Source: Litorimonas sp963972195 (lineage in GTDB: Bacteria; Pseudomonadota; Alphaproteobacteria; Caulobacterales; Maricaulaceae). Taken from it: a stretch of 64,000 nucleotides of DNA. Every line of letters starts with the position of its first letter. Position 1 is the first letter of the stretch. Location of the stretch: contig CAXATH010000006.1 in assembly GCA_963972195.1 (NCBI GenBank), forward strand, positions 1 to 64,000. The letters run 5' to 3'. Position numbers and translations under genes: made by a program. Shown piece after piece: positions 16,453-26,217 of this stretch. Below the pieces are notes generated by a model that saw only the letters and a list, made by a program, of their open reading frames with translations, was not told the origin of the DNA and made no database searches.

Positions 16453-18296
16453 ATAGCCTCTTTGCGGCGGCTCTCTTTTTTCCGTTCATGCTCTAACAGG
16501 AACTTCTTGCGCACGCGGATATTTTCCGGCGTCACTTCGACCAGCTCGTCATCATTGATAAATTCGAGCGCATATTCAAGGCTTAGATTGATCGGCGGCG
16601 TCAGGACAACGGCTTCGTCCGTTCCGGACGCCCGCACATTGGTCAGCTGTTTGCCTTTCAGGACATTGACGACGAGATCGTTGTCGCGCGCATTGATGCC
16701 AATAATCATGCCTTCATAGACATCCTCGGCATGTCCGATGAACATCTTACCCCGATCTTGGAGGTTCCAGAGCGCAAAGCCGGCGGCTTTGCCTGCGCCG
16801 TTTGAAATCAGGACGCCCTTCTGGCGGCTGCCAATTGTAGATTTTGAGCGAGGCGCATATTGATCGAAATTATGATACATCAAGCCTGTACCGGATGTCA
16901 GCGTCATAAACTCTGACCGGAAACCGATAAGTCCGCGTGTCGGAATTTCATAATCAAGACGCACACGGCCTTGGCCGTCCGGCACCATGTTTTTGAGGTT
17001 ACCTTTGCGCTCGCCGAGCTTCTCCATGATGGAGCCTTGGTGATCTTCCTCTACGTCAATGGTGAGGGCTTCCCATGGCTCGCAAAGAACGCCGTCGATT
17101 TCCTTATTAATCACCTGTGGGCGGGAAATCGCGAGTTCGTATCCTTCGCGGCGCATATTTTCGATCAGGATTGAGAGATGAAGTTCGCCGCGGCCGGAGA
17201 CCCGGAACTTATCGGCTTCTTCCAGCTGTTCGACGCGCAGCGCCACATTATGGATAAGTTCCTTTTGCAAGCGGTCATTGATGTTCCGCGAGGTGACATA
17301 CTTGCCTTCGCGTCCGGCAAACGGAGAGTCGTTTACCTGAAACGTCATAGAAATTGTCGGCTCGTCCACCGTCAGAGCAGGCAACAGCTCTACATTTTCC
17401 GGATCGCAGATCATGTCTGAAATGCCGAGCTTGTCGATGCCGGTGAAACAGCAAATATCGCCGGCGGAGACTTCTTCCATCTCAACGCGGTCCAGCCCCA
17501 TGAAACCATAGAGCAAGAGCACTTTGGCTTTGCGGGTTTCGCCTTCAGGCGTTGCGACGACAACTTGTTGGTTGCGTTTGATTTTACCGCGCACGACACG
17601 GCCGACACCGATAACGCCGGTATAGGAATTGTAATCCAAAGCAGAGACCTGAAGCTGCAGAGCCCCGTCCGGATCAACGTCAGGCACAGGCGCATTTTTG
17701 ACTATGGCTTCGAAAAGCGGCGTCATATCTTCGCCTTCGGATTCGACTTCATGAGATGCCCAACCATTCAAAGCTGAGGCATAAACAACCGGGAAGTCGA
17801 GCTGGTCGTCCGTCGCGCCCAAGCGGTCAAATAGATCAAAGGTTTGGTCCACGGCCCAATCCGGACGCGCGCCGACGCGGTCAACCTTATTGACCACGAC
17901 GATAGGTTTCAGGCCCTGCGCGAGGGCTTTTTTCGTCACAAAGGTCGTTTGCGGCATCGGGCCTTCGACAGCGTCAACGAGCAAAACAACGGAGTCGACC
18001 ATGGACAGGACACGTTCGACCTCTCCGCCAAAGTCAGCATGTCCCGGTGTGTCGACGATATTGATGCGCCAATCCTGACCGTCCGGAGCTTTCCAGCCGA
18101 TGGCCGTATTCTTGGCGAGGATCGTAATCCCGCGTTCTTTTTCGATATCGTTGGAGTCCATGACGCGTTCTTCGCGTGCGCCGCGTTCGTCCAGTGTTCC
18201 GGATTGCCGTAAAAGCTTGTCCACAAGGGTAGTTTTGCCGTGGTCAACGTGAGCCACGATAGCGACATTGCGCAAAAATTCGATAGAGTCTGACAT
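16443..18296 (-). CDS. typA: Translational GTPase TypA/BipA
   Basis: 617 residues from ATG 18296, which has GGGA upstream; an in-frame ATG five codons earlier (18311) lacks an SD. The EF-Tu/EF-G-like GTPase has the G1 box AHVDHGKTT, G3 DTPGHADFGGEVERV and G4 NKVDR near the N-terminus. These are followed by domain II, two EF-G-like domains and the TypA-specific C-terminal domain (LTNVRASGTDEAVVLTPP). TypA binds the ribosome and supports assembly and growth under stress or cold. Length is normal. Confidence 0.97.
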   Translation of the reverse strand: MSDSIEFLRNVAIVAHVDHGKTTLVDKLLRQSGTLDERGAREERVMDSNDIEKERGITILAKNTAIGWKAPDGQDWRINIVDTPGHADFGGEVERVLSMVDSVVLLVDAVEGPMPQTTFVTKKALAQGLKPIVVVNKVDRVGARPDWAVDQTFDLFDRLGATDDQLDFPVVYASALNGWASHEVESEGEDMTPLFEAIVKNAPVPDVDPDGALQLQVSALDYNSYTGVIGVGRVVRGKIKRNQQVVVATPEGETRKAKVLLLYGFMGLDRVEMEEVSAGDICCFTGIDKLGISDMICDPENVELLPALTVDEPTISMTFQVNDSPFAGREGKYVTSRNINDRLQKELIHNVALRVEQLEEADKFRVSGRGELHLSILIENMRREGYELAISRPQVINKEIDGVLCEPWEALTIDVEEDHQGSIMEKLGERKGNLKNMVPDGQGRVRLDYEIPTRGLIGFRSEFMTLTSGTGLMYHNFDQYAPRSKSTIGSRQKGVLISNGAGKAAGFALWNLQDRGKMFIGHAEDVYEGMIIGINARDNDLVVNVLKGKQLTNVRASGTDEAVVLTPPINLSLEYALEFINDDELVEVTPENIRVRKKFLLEHERKKESRRKEAMES

Positions 18297-18423
18297 GGTA
18301 TTCCCGGTCATTGAGAGTTTGCGCGCTCCATACGCGATAAAGGCTCAAAGTCCACCTCTCTTTTCAGTGTCGCGGGGTTTATTGCCGCCTTCGGGCGCAG
18401 AGAATACACACCTCACAGCGAAA

Positions 18424-18459
18424 AGAAAAAACGGCCCGCTCCATGGTGAGAAGCGGGCC
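18424..18459 (-). terminator. Rho-independent terminator upstream of typA
   Basis: GGCCCGCT (18433-18440) and AGCGGGCC (18452-18459) form an 8-bp stem. Read on the minus strand, it is followed by GTTTTTTCTTTTC. It would end transcripts coming from the direction of position 18667 and isolate typA. Confidence 0.8.
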
Positions 18460-18535
18460 AGTTGTCCAGCGTGAGTAGAATTTTAGTAAATTTCAGGAGC
18501 AGCGCGGGATTTTCGCCCGCGAAACCTGCTCCCTA
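18424..18535 (-). ncRNA. Candidate structured small RNA
   Basis: Between a hypothetical gene (ends 18667) and typA lies a long hairpin at 18496-18532: GGAGCAGCGCGGG pairs with CCCGCG and CTGCTCC, with a four-base bulge. About 40 bases later on the minus strand comes the intrinsic terminator. This hairpin-linker-terminator layout is that of bacterial small RNAs. No known family signature (4.5S, 6S, tmRNA) is visible, and I find no clear promoter. It could also be the processed 3' UTR of the upstream gene. Confidence 0.35.
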
Positions 18536-18666
18536 CGCCCCACATTTCAACGCACAAGGTTTACACGGGAAAACATAATCTTGGATTGAGAAACAATGTA
18601 AGGATTTCCCGTCTTTTTCAGGTAAATGAAGCGTTAAGATCAGTCCGAAATTGCGCTATGGATTTA

Positions 18667-19485
18667 TTATTGCGAATTCGGTTTCAAATCCCGCACGCCC
18701 ACATTCATATTCTGAACCACTGAAGTTCCAAGCGCTTTGACCTGCAAATGCATGGACGTTCCCGTCTTATATGCCACCCCGTTCGGCGCAATTTCACATG
18801 ATTGGGTCAATTCCATTTCATCGATCTTCGCAATCAATTTGACCCGCATAGGCCGGGTCATCCAGATACTAAAATGTTTGAGATGCGCATCCAGTTTTGA
18901 AAGCGTGAATTCTCCGTCCAAATGTTCCAGAAGTTTCCTGACCATTTTACGATCAACACCCCCTTCCTCAGAAAATCCATCTGATGACATCATGATGTCG
19001 CCCAGCTTTTCAATATTTGGGCGAACCACAATTTCAGTATCCGTCTCTGAAACAACGGTGAAGTCTTCAATTGAAACGTCTGGGTTTAAAAGACTGTTGT
19101 CCTTCCCTTCACACCAAAACTCTTTTGCGAGGTCTTCTTGCGAGGTTTCCAAGGACGTCATTTTTTTCAACATCTCCTTCAACGCCTCAGGCCGCTCTTC
19201 CTTGGATTGCGAGAGCACCGTCACGCGTTCATCTCCGACGAGAGTCGGCCTAACCGAAAGAACCGCGCTAAAGGGGGCGTCGCCAGCGTCGCCTCCAAGC
19301 TCATTAATTTGGAAATCGACCATATAGTCATAAGGAATATGGTTCGGCGCAGCGGGGCGCTCGAGACGGGAGAGCGCCGCCAATGTGCTGTCCCCTAATT
19401 GCGTTTTTTCCTGCGCCTCTGCGCCAAAGTTTAAAAGCCCCGCGGAGAAGAGCAAAAGAAGGCTAAAGTTAAAGGTGTTTTTCAT
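18667..19485 (-). CDS. Secreted protein of unknown function
   Basis: 272 residues with a signal peptide (MKNTFNFSLLLLFSAGLLNF..AEA, cleavage near 24). The mature part is a mixture of acidic helices and beta strands without a motif I recognise. Two Cys (in FWCEGKD and QSCEIAP) could form a periplasmic disulfide. The pattern of strand-rich segments ending in VRPNIEKLG and FSIWMTRPMRVKLIAKID might be a lipid- or ligand-binding barrel, but this is a guess. It stands alone, divergent from pepN. Confidence 0.6.
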   Translation of the reverse strand: MKNTFNFSLLLLFSAGLLNFGAEAQEKTQLGDSTLAALSRLERPAAPNHIPYDYMVDFQINELGGDAGDAPFSAVLSVRPTLVGDERVTVLSQSKEERPEALKEMLKKMTSLETSQEDLAKEFWCEGKDNSLLNPDVSIEDFTVVSETDTEIVVRPNIEKLGDIMMSSDGFSEEGGVDRKMVRKLLEHLDGEFTLSKLDAHLKHFSIWMTRPMRVKLIAKIDEMELTQSCEIAPNGVAYKTGTSMHLQVKALGTSVVQNMNVGVRDLKPNSQ

Positions 19486-19594
19486 AAACCGCTTTTTCAG
19501 GAGGGGCGCGAGGAATGCAAATATTTTATACTCTGCGGTTGAAACGTGCGCTGCGCATTGTCACATCTATCAGGAGTTTTAGAGAAAGATTACT

Positions 19595-22222
19595 ATGCGC
19601 CCCGAAACCCTTCCCGCAGAGTCCCCGCAGCCCACACGCCTTGCGGATTACGCACCGCTAAATTTCAATATCGACAGCGTCGAGCTTGATTTTGATCTCA
19701 AGCCAAAAGGAACGCGGGTAACAAGCAAAATGGCGCTGACGCGGGTATCAGGCGGCGATCTGCATTTGGACGGAGAGGATATCGATCTGAAATCGGTGAA
19801 GCTTGACGGAAAATCTCTCAAACGCGCCGATTACACCCTCACTCAAACGCAACTTATCCTCACAGATTTGCCGGATGAATGCACTTTGGAGATTGAGACG
19901 AGCTGCAACCCTGCGGACAACTCCAAACTTATGGGGCTTTATCTTTCCGGCGGGCGCTTCTGCACCCAATGCGAGGCCGAAGGTTTCCGGCGTATTACCT
20001 ACTACCCTGACCGTCCTGACGTCTTGTCCGTTTTCACCGTGCGCATGAAAGCTCCGAAAGACAAATACCCTTACCTTCTCTCCAATGGGAACATGATTGA
20101 GTCCGGCGATTCCGAGGACGGCAAAAGTCACTATGCCGTGTGGGAAGACCCTTTCCGGAAACCCGCCTATCTCTTTGCATTGGTCGCAGGCGAATTCGAC
20201 ACTCTTGAAGACAGTTTCACGACGATGAGCGGACGCGATATTCCGTTGACGATCTATGTCGATCCCGGTGACGCGCCCCGCGCCGATTATGCCATGGACA
20301 GCCTGAAACGGGCGATGAAGTGGGACGAGGACACCTTTGGCCGGGAATATGATCTGGAACGCTTCATGGTTGTCGCGGTTCGGGATTTCAATTTCGGCGC
20401 CATGGAAAATAAGGGACTGAATATTTTTAACTCCTCCCTCCTCTTAGCCGACGCGGAAACCGCGACGGATATGAATTTTGAGCGTATCGAATCCGTCGTC
20501 GCGCATGAATATTTCCATAACTGGACGGGCAATCGCATTACCTGCCGCGACTGGTTCCAGCTGTGCCTGAAAGAAGGCTTCACCGTTTTCCGTGATCAGG
20601 AATTTTCTGCCGACCAACGCGGCGCGGATGTGCAGCGTATCAAGGATGTGAGCGCCCTGCGCGGCCGGCAATTTCCCGAAGACGCCGGCCCTCTCGCCCA
20701 TCCTGTCCGTCCGACAGAATATATGAAGATCGACAATTTCTACACGGCGACAATTTATGAAAAGGGCGCGGAGCTTATCCGAATGCTCAAAACGATTTTA
20801 GGGCCGGAGAATTTCCGTAAGGGGTCCGATCTCTATTTTGAAATGTTGGACGGAACCGCCGCGACGATTGAGCAATTCATCGAGTGCTTCGAGCAAGCCA
20901 CAGGCGAAGATTTGTCGCAATTCATGCGCTGGTATGAACAAGCTGGCACGCCAGAGCTCTCCGTCACGGTAGACGAATCTCTGACAACCCCGGTGCAAGG
21001 CACACGCATTACCTTTGCCCAAAAAACCAAACCGACACCGGGGCAGAGCGAAAAAGCGCCTGTCGTTTTGCCGATCAAATGGCAAGCCATTGGCGAAAAC
21101 GGCCCCTTATCCGAACCGCAAATGACGGTTCTCACGACAGAAGAAAACACCGTCTCTCTGCCCCGTTTTGACGAGGCTGTGTCGCTCTCCGTTTTGCAGG
21201 ACTTCAGCGCCCCCGTTATTTTGAAATCACAACAAACGTCCAAAGATCAGCTCCGCCTTATGGCGCAGGATCCCAATGCCTTTAACCGCTGGGAAGCGGG
21301 TCAGACATTGGCGCGCAAGCTCATCGGCACTCAGGCTCTGGCTCTGGAGAGCGGAGACATCCCGGAAACGGACGACGCCCTTCGCGAGTATTGCGAGGCG
21401 CTGCGCAATACGCTTCATGACGACAAGTTTGATAATAATTTCAAAGCCCTGACCCTTTCCACTCCGGGAACAGCGGAAATTCTGCAATCTCTGGATCAGG
21501 CCGATCCGATTGCAGCCTATCTGGCAGGTGACTGGCTCTCCCGCGCGGTGGGCAATCGTCTCAGGGGCGACCTCCTCCAACGCTATCATGACCTCTCCGA
21601 TGACGGTGAATTTAGCCCGGATGCGGAGTCCGCGGGACGAAGAGCGCTGCGCAATCGCTGTTTATCACTGCTCGCCTCCGGACGGGACGCTGTCACTGCC
21701 GGCCTGGCGACAGAACAGCTTGGGACCGCCACCAATATGACGGATGAACTTGCCGCCCTCGTCACGCTGACCAAACTCGGCGGCAAACGGGTGAACGCGT
21801 CCATGGAGAAATTCTATGATAAGTGGAAATCCAATCCGCTGGTCATAGACAAATGGTTCTCCGTTCAAGGCATGCGCAATCATGTGGAAGGCGTTTCCGC
21901 CATTAAAGAGCTGACCGAGCACGAAGTTTACGATGCGCGCAATCCGAACCGCGTCCGCGCGCTCATCGGAAGTTTCGCCATGGCGAATCCGAACCTCTTC
22001 CACGCTCCGGATGGGAGCGGATATGATTTCTTCACGGATCAAGTCCTGGACATGGATAGCCGAAACCCTCAGGTCGCGGCGCGCTTGCTCGGCGCCTATG
22101 AAATCTGGCGCAAGCTGGACGGCCGCAGGCAAAGCCAGATCAAAGAACAGCTCCGTATCATAATTGCAGCAAACCCTTCTAAAAACGTGCTGGAAATCGC
22201 GACGAAAACGCTCGGCAGCTAA
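19595..22222 (+). CDS. pepN: Aminopeptidase N (M1 metallopeptidase)
   Basis: 875-residue M1 zinc aminopeptidase of the proteobacterial PepN type, which removes N-terminal residues from peptides in the cytoplasm. The exopeptidase motif GAMENKG is at 268-274. The zinc site HEYFHNW starts at residue 304, with the third ligand Glu in LKEGFTVFRDQEF. The N-terminal saddle domain and C-terminal DUF3458/ARM-like domains are complete. Length equals the family norm. No signal peptide. Confidence 0.96.
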   Translation: MRPETLPAESPQPTRLADYAPLNFNIDSVELDFDLKPKGTRVTSKMALTRVSGGDLHLDGEDIDLKSVKLDGKSLKRADYTLTQTQLILTDLPDECTLEIETSCNPADNSKLMGLYLSGGRFCTQCEAEGFRRITYYPDRPDVLSVFTVRMKAPKDKYPYLLSNGNMIESGDSEDGKSHYAVWEDPFRKPAYLFALVAGEFDTLEDSFTTMSGRDIPLTIYVDPGDAPRADYAMDSLKRAMKWDEDTFGREYDLERFMVVAVRDFNFGAMENKGLNIFNSSLLLADAETATDMNFERIESVVAHEYFHNWTGNRITCRDWFQLCLKEGFTVFRDQEFSADQRGADVQRIKDVSALRGRQFPEDAGPLAHPVRPTEYMKIDNFYTATIYEKGAELIRMLKTILGPENFRKGSDLYFEMLDGTAATIEQFIECFEQATGEDLSQFMRWYEQAGTPELSVTVDESLTTPVQGTRITFAQKTKPTPGQSEKAPVVLPIKWQAIGENGPLSEPQMTVLTTEENTVSLPRFDEAVSLSVLQDFSAPVILKSQQTSKDQLRLMAQDPNAFNRWEAGQTLARKLIGTQALALESGDIPETDDALREYCEALRNTLHDDKFDNNFKALTLSTPGTAEILQSLDQADPIAAYLAGDWLSRAVGNRLRGDLLQRYHDLSDDGEFSPDAESAGRRALRNRCLSLLASGRDAVTAGLATEQLGTATNMTDELAALVTLTKLGGKRVNASMEKFYDKWKSNPLVIDKWFSVQGMRNHVEGVSAIKELTEHEVYDARNPNRVRALIGSFAMANPNLFHAPDGSGYDFFTDQVLDMDSRNPQVAARLLGAYEIWRKLDGRRQSQIKEQLRIIIAANPSKNVLEIATKTLGS

Positions 22223-22263
22223 ATGCTGTTTTATTTGCCTCTAGTAAGGCTCTCTTAGGAGGT

Positions 22264-23031
22264 TTGGTTTATTTATGCGGGGTGAACGAACCGTCAAAAA
22301 TATCTGAGATCCGAACTGTTCAAGGTTTTCGTGAGCATGTCTCGGAGCAACGCTTTACGGTGCTTCGACAACCTATCGTAGATTTGAAAGATGGCCGCAT
22401 CCATCATCACGAATGGCTCGTCAGGTTTGATCACGACAAACACGTCGAAGGCGTCATTCGCGCCTCTGAGATCAGCGGCGTGATTAGGGACCTTGATCTT
22501 TCCATGCTGGCCCAGGCTATACTTGTTTTGAATGAGTATCCCGATGACACGGGGATTGCGATTAATCTCTCCGGCGCCTCGGTGGACAAGAAAAATTTCC
22601 AAGGGTCGGTCATGGCCTGTTTGACGGCCCTCGAAGCCTCCCCTGAGAAACTGATTATTGAACTCACGGAAAGTTGGGACATGGATAATCTCGACCTTGC
22701 CCAGTCCCTGCTGACAGATTTGAAATCTCGCGGCCACCCCGTTTGCCTTGACGATGTCGGCGCGGGGGCAGCATCTATCCGTTATCTGCGGGCCTTGCCT
22801 GCGAATTGGCTAAAGATCGACGGCGGCTTTATTGCAGACAGCCTCGTTTCCATGCGAGATCGCGCAATTCTCGAGGCGTTGTTATCCCTTCGAGAGGCTC
22901 TGGATGTGAAATTCATTGCTGAAGGCGTGGAAACTCAGGAAATAAAAGACTTTGTCGAAAAAATGGGATTTGACGCCGCACAAGGCTACGCCATTGGACG
23001 CCCTGAACGCGAAATCCGCATAAAAGCATAA
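22264..23031 (+). CDS. EAL-domain protein
   Basis: About 255 residues comprising a single EAL domain. The signature reads EWLVRF instead of EALLRW, but other catalytic residues are present: LTES, CLDDVGAG (DDFG-like), LKIDGGF and AEGVET. It may therefore still degrade c-di-GMP, or be a c-di-GMP binder. The start is uncertain: TTG 22264 sits too close to the AGGAGG at 22257-22262, and GTG 22282 is too far. There is no membrane or sensor domain. It lies directly upstream of the PleC-like kinase gene on the same strand. Confidence 0.8.
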   Translation: MVYLCGVNEPSKISEIRTVQGFREHVSEQRFTVLRQPIVDLKDGRIHHHEWLVRFDHDKHVEGVIRASEISGVIRDLDLSMLAQAILVLNEYPDDTGIAINLSGASVDKKNFQGSVMACLTALEASPEKLIIELTESWDMDNLDLAQSLLTDLKSRGHPVCLDDVGAGAASIRYLRALPANWLKIDGGFIADSLVSMRDRAILEALLSLREALDVKFIAEGVETQEIKDFVEKMGFDAAQGYAIGRPEREIRIKA

Positions 23032-23154
23032 AATACAGTTTTCGCTATCTTTTCTTAGCTTTCCTTCATCAAAGTAAATAAAAAATTAACTACGTTTTGT
23101 TCGACTTATACGGCGAGAATCTTTAGCGTTTAAAGGGTGATTCGGGGGAAGTGA

Positions 23155-26100
23155 GTGCAAAGAGGTCCTCAAAAACAGCCACAACCTGTTCAACCTTATG
23201 TCGAAACCCCGGCATTTGGACGGAATTCTGGTGGGCAAACCGCATCCGGGCAAACCTCCCAAGGTTCTCCCCGACAGTGGACAGAATATAATCCTGAACA
23301 GACGCCCCCTTCTGAACGGCCGTCATTGTCAACGCAGAGGCCGGGCGCGTATCTACCGCAGCAACAACCGCGCGGCCCCTCCCCCCGACCAAACCAATCT
23401 CCTCCCCGAATTCAAGCCCCCTATACGCCGCACTCTGCTGACACCGCGCCCTCTCAGCGGCCCGATTCCTTTAAAAGCACTGTGCTGACAGACCATTTCG
23501 ACAGAATTTCCTACCGGGTTGGCGGCGCCCAATCCTTAAAAAGACTACTTTTCGCGGTTGGCGCGTTTTTTATTCTTTTGACCATACTTGCTCTGACAAA
23601 ATTCTATTTTGATAATGAGCGGTTCACCGCCCAGACCAAACAGACCTTTTCTCAGTCTATGAGTAATCAGGCGACAGATGTGTCGCGCCGCATCGATACG
23701 GAAATAGCCTGGATTGATCAGGCTTTATTTACCGAAGGCACAGCAAAGCAAATAGTCGAATTCATTGCCCAGCGTGAGGTCATTGACGGCGTTGCCTTAG
23801 TAGACGCCGCCGGCACCGTTATGGCAAAAACCGGAGATAGAGGAGATGTCCTCACCACCATTGATTCCCGGAGTTATCCGAAAGGCGACGTTCAGGTTCT
23901 CTCACTTGTCGATCAAAATGGATCAGCCCTGCCCGTCATTATTCGCCGCCGAGACGATGTTTTCCTACTGACCGCATTCAGTCCGAAAACTTTTGTCGGC
24001 GGGCTCTCTCCCAATGCGGCTCTGATAATGGACGGCGGGCGCGTCATTGACGGCGGCGACAATATTGGGTCTGCTGACGCGCTCAGCGTTTATAATATCA
24101 ACGCGCAACGCTTGGCTGGCCTGACCAAAAGCTCGGAGACGACCTCTCTGATTCCGTTTGAAATTGAAAATCAAAATATCTGGTTGGGAACGGCAAGAGT
24201 TCCAAAGTCCTTTTTGTCCGTCATTGATATTCAGCCCCGCGGCATAGATTCCGGCATAAAAGAAAATCTTATCCTCTTCGGCCTGCTCCTGCTGGGCATG
24301 GGCTGGCTTATCTGGATGATGGCGAGCCAACTCCTGCGCCAAATGGATATCCTTCGCGAACGGCAAAATTTAGACGAGGTCTCAACGCAAAGATATCAGG
24401 CAGCGGTCGACAGCTCCAAGGGCGGGGTTTGGGAAATTGATCTTGCGAAGAACACGGCCTATCTAAGCCCCTCTCTGGCCAAAGTCTTCAACATGCCGGA
24501 AACCCACACAACGATTTCAATGTCCCAATTCTTGGGCTTATTTATGGCTTCGGATCGGGAACGTTTATTTGCGGCTATTCGGCGTAGCCACATAAACGGC
24601 GATTTTGATATTGAGCTCGGCCTCGCCCACCTGCCCGTATATATGGCCTGCCGCGGGCGTCCTTCTGTCCGAGGCTCAGACCAGGCCAAGATCATTATCG
24701 GTATGGCGCTGGATATTACCGAAATGCGCGGCGCCCAAGCTAGACTGCAAGCTGCTGAATCCCGGCTTTTTGACGCGCTGAAGTCCATGACGGACAGTTT
24801 TGTCATTTGGGACCAGATGGACCGCCTTTTGGTTTGGAACGAGCGTTTCGAAGACTTTTTCGGATTTCGCCCAGGCCAACTACAGGTCGGAAGTGACCAC
24901 GCCACGGTTGAATATCACGGCATGCAAACCGTCCTTAGCGTCACGGAGCGCCCTGAAGGCAATGAGATGGAACTGCAGGACGGGCGCTGGATCCGTTATT
25001 CCGAGACCCGTACTGCAGATGGGGGACGCGTAAGTATCGGAACGGAAGTGACCGCCATCCGGACGCGCGAAAGAGAACTTCAGGTCAACCAGGACGCTTT
25101 GGAAAAAACTATTAGCGTCCTGCGGGAATCGCAAATCCGGATTGTAGAGCTGGCCGAAAATTACGAGCAGGAAAAAATCCGCGCCGAAGAAGCCAGCCAG
25201 TCCAAATCCGAATTCCTCGCCAATATGAGCCATGAACTTCGTACGCCGTTGAACGCGATTAACGGCTTTTCCGATATTATGCAGAAAGAACTCTTCGGCC
25301 CGCTCGGAGATCCCCGCTATAAGGAATATGTGAACGACATTCTGTTCTCCGGACAGCATCTTTTAAGCCTCATCAACGACATTCTGGATATGTCCAAGAT
25401 TGAGGCCGGTAAAATGACGCTCAACACCGAAGAGCTTCAAATTAATGATATGATAGAACAGGTCGTGCGGATCGTTCGCGGTCGGGCCGACGAAAACAGA
25501 CTAAAACTGGTCTTCGACGAAAAACCGGCCAAAGAGGTCGAAGCCGATCCGCGCGCCGTAAAACAGGTTCTTCTGAACCTGATGACCAACGCGATTAAGT
25601 TCACGCCGGAGGGCGGTGTCGTGACGATTGCCGTGGAGCCTAAATCCGCAGGCCTCATAATCCGGATTACCGATACGGGCATCGGAATATCCAAGGAAGA
25701 TATCGAAAGGCTTGCTCAACCGTTTGAACAAATTGACAGTCAGCATTCCCGTCAACATGAAGGCACTGGTCTCGGTCTGGCGCTCTCCAAGTCTCTGGTC
25801 GAGCTCCATGGCGGCAACTTCACTATTGAAAGCAAAGTGGGTCAGGGCACCACGGTAACCTTTACACTCCCAACCAAGCCCCCGGCCGTGGAAGAAAAAA
25901 TCGAGGCGACCGCAGTCGGCAGTGAAATCACGAAGCTGGCAAATGATATTGCAGATGTTCTTTCTGCCGGTGAGGCCAGAGTGGAAGCCTCCAAATCAAG
26001 AGCCGTCGAGGGGCAGCAAAACGCCTCCTCGCAGCAGAATTCGCCCCAGTCTCAAACCCAGCCGCTGCCACATGCCCAAACCGCGCGGCCGCAGCAGACT

Positions 26101-26217
26101 CAGCCAAATCCTGTTCCGCCGCCTATACGCAGTGCCCCGCCGCCGCAAAACGGTCAGAACGCCCCCCAGTCAGAAACGTCTCAACTATCCAATCCTTACA
26201 AAGATTCAGCGGCTTAG
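23155..26217 (+). CDS. pleC: PleC/DivJ-type sensor histidine kinase
   Basis: 1020 residues. Order: a Pro/Gln-rich cytoplasmic N-terminus (1-120), TM1 (131-151), a periplasmic sensor region, TM2 (about 375-392), two PAS-like domains (about 419-520 and 536-640), HisKA with the phospho-acceptor His693 in MSHELRTPLNAINGFSDIM, HATPase (NLMTNAIKF, GTGLGLALSK), then a Pro/Gln-rich tail (945-1020). The H-box and the following LFGPLGDPRYKEYVNDI match the PleC/DivJ group that sets DivK phosphorylation and cell polarity. GTG start with GGGGGAA upstream. The symbol is by similarity; it could be a paralogue. Its stop codon overlaps that of the next, opposing gene. Confidence 0.75.
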   Translation: MQRGPQKQPQPVQPYVETPAFGRNSGGQTASGQTSQGSPRQWTEYNPEQTPPSERPSLSTQRPGAYLPQQQPRGPSPRPNQSPPRIQAPYTPHSADTAPSQRPDSFKSTVLTDHFDRISYRVGGAQSLKRLLFAVGAFFILLTILALTKFYFDNERFTAQTKQTFSQSMSNQATDVSRRIDTEIAWIDQALFTEGTAKQIVEFIAQREVIDGVALVDAAGTVMAKTGDRGDVLTTIDSRSYPKGDVQVLSLVDQNGSALPVIIRRRDDVFLLTAFSPKTFVGGLSPNAALIMDGGRVIDGGDNIGSADALSVYNINAQRLAGLTKSSETTSLIPFEIENQNIWLGTARVPKSFLSVIDIQPRGIDSGIKENLILFGLLLLGMGWLIWMMASQLLRQMDILRERQNLDEVSTQRYQAAVDSSKGGVWEIDLAKNTAYLSPSLAKVFNMPETHTTISMSQFLGLFMASDRERLFAAIRRSHINGDFDIELGLAHLPVYMACRGRPSVRGSDQAKIIIGMALDITEMRGAQARLQAAESRLFDALKSMTDSFVIWDQMDRLLVWNERFEDFFGFRPGQLQVGSDHATVEYHGMQTVLSVTERPEGNEMELQDGRWIRYSETRTADGGRVSIGTEVTAIRTRERELQVNQDALEKTISVLRESQIRIVELAENYEQEKIRAEEASQSKSEFLANMSHELRTPLNAINGFSDIMQKELFGPLGDPRYKEYVNDILFSGQHLLSLINDILDMSKIEAGKMTLNTEELQINDMIEQVVRIVRGRADENRLKLVFDEKPAKEVEADPRAVKQVLLNLMTNAIKFTPEGGVVTIAVEPKSAGLIIRITDTGIGISKEDIERLAQPFEQIDSQHSRQHEGTGLGLALSKSLVELHGGNFTIESKVGQGTTVTFTLPTKPPAVEEKIEATAVGSEITKLANDIADVLSAGEARVEASKSRAVEGQQNASSQQNSPQSQTQPLPHAQTARPQQTQPNPVPPPIRSAPPPQNGQNAPQSETSQLSNPYKDSAA

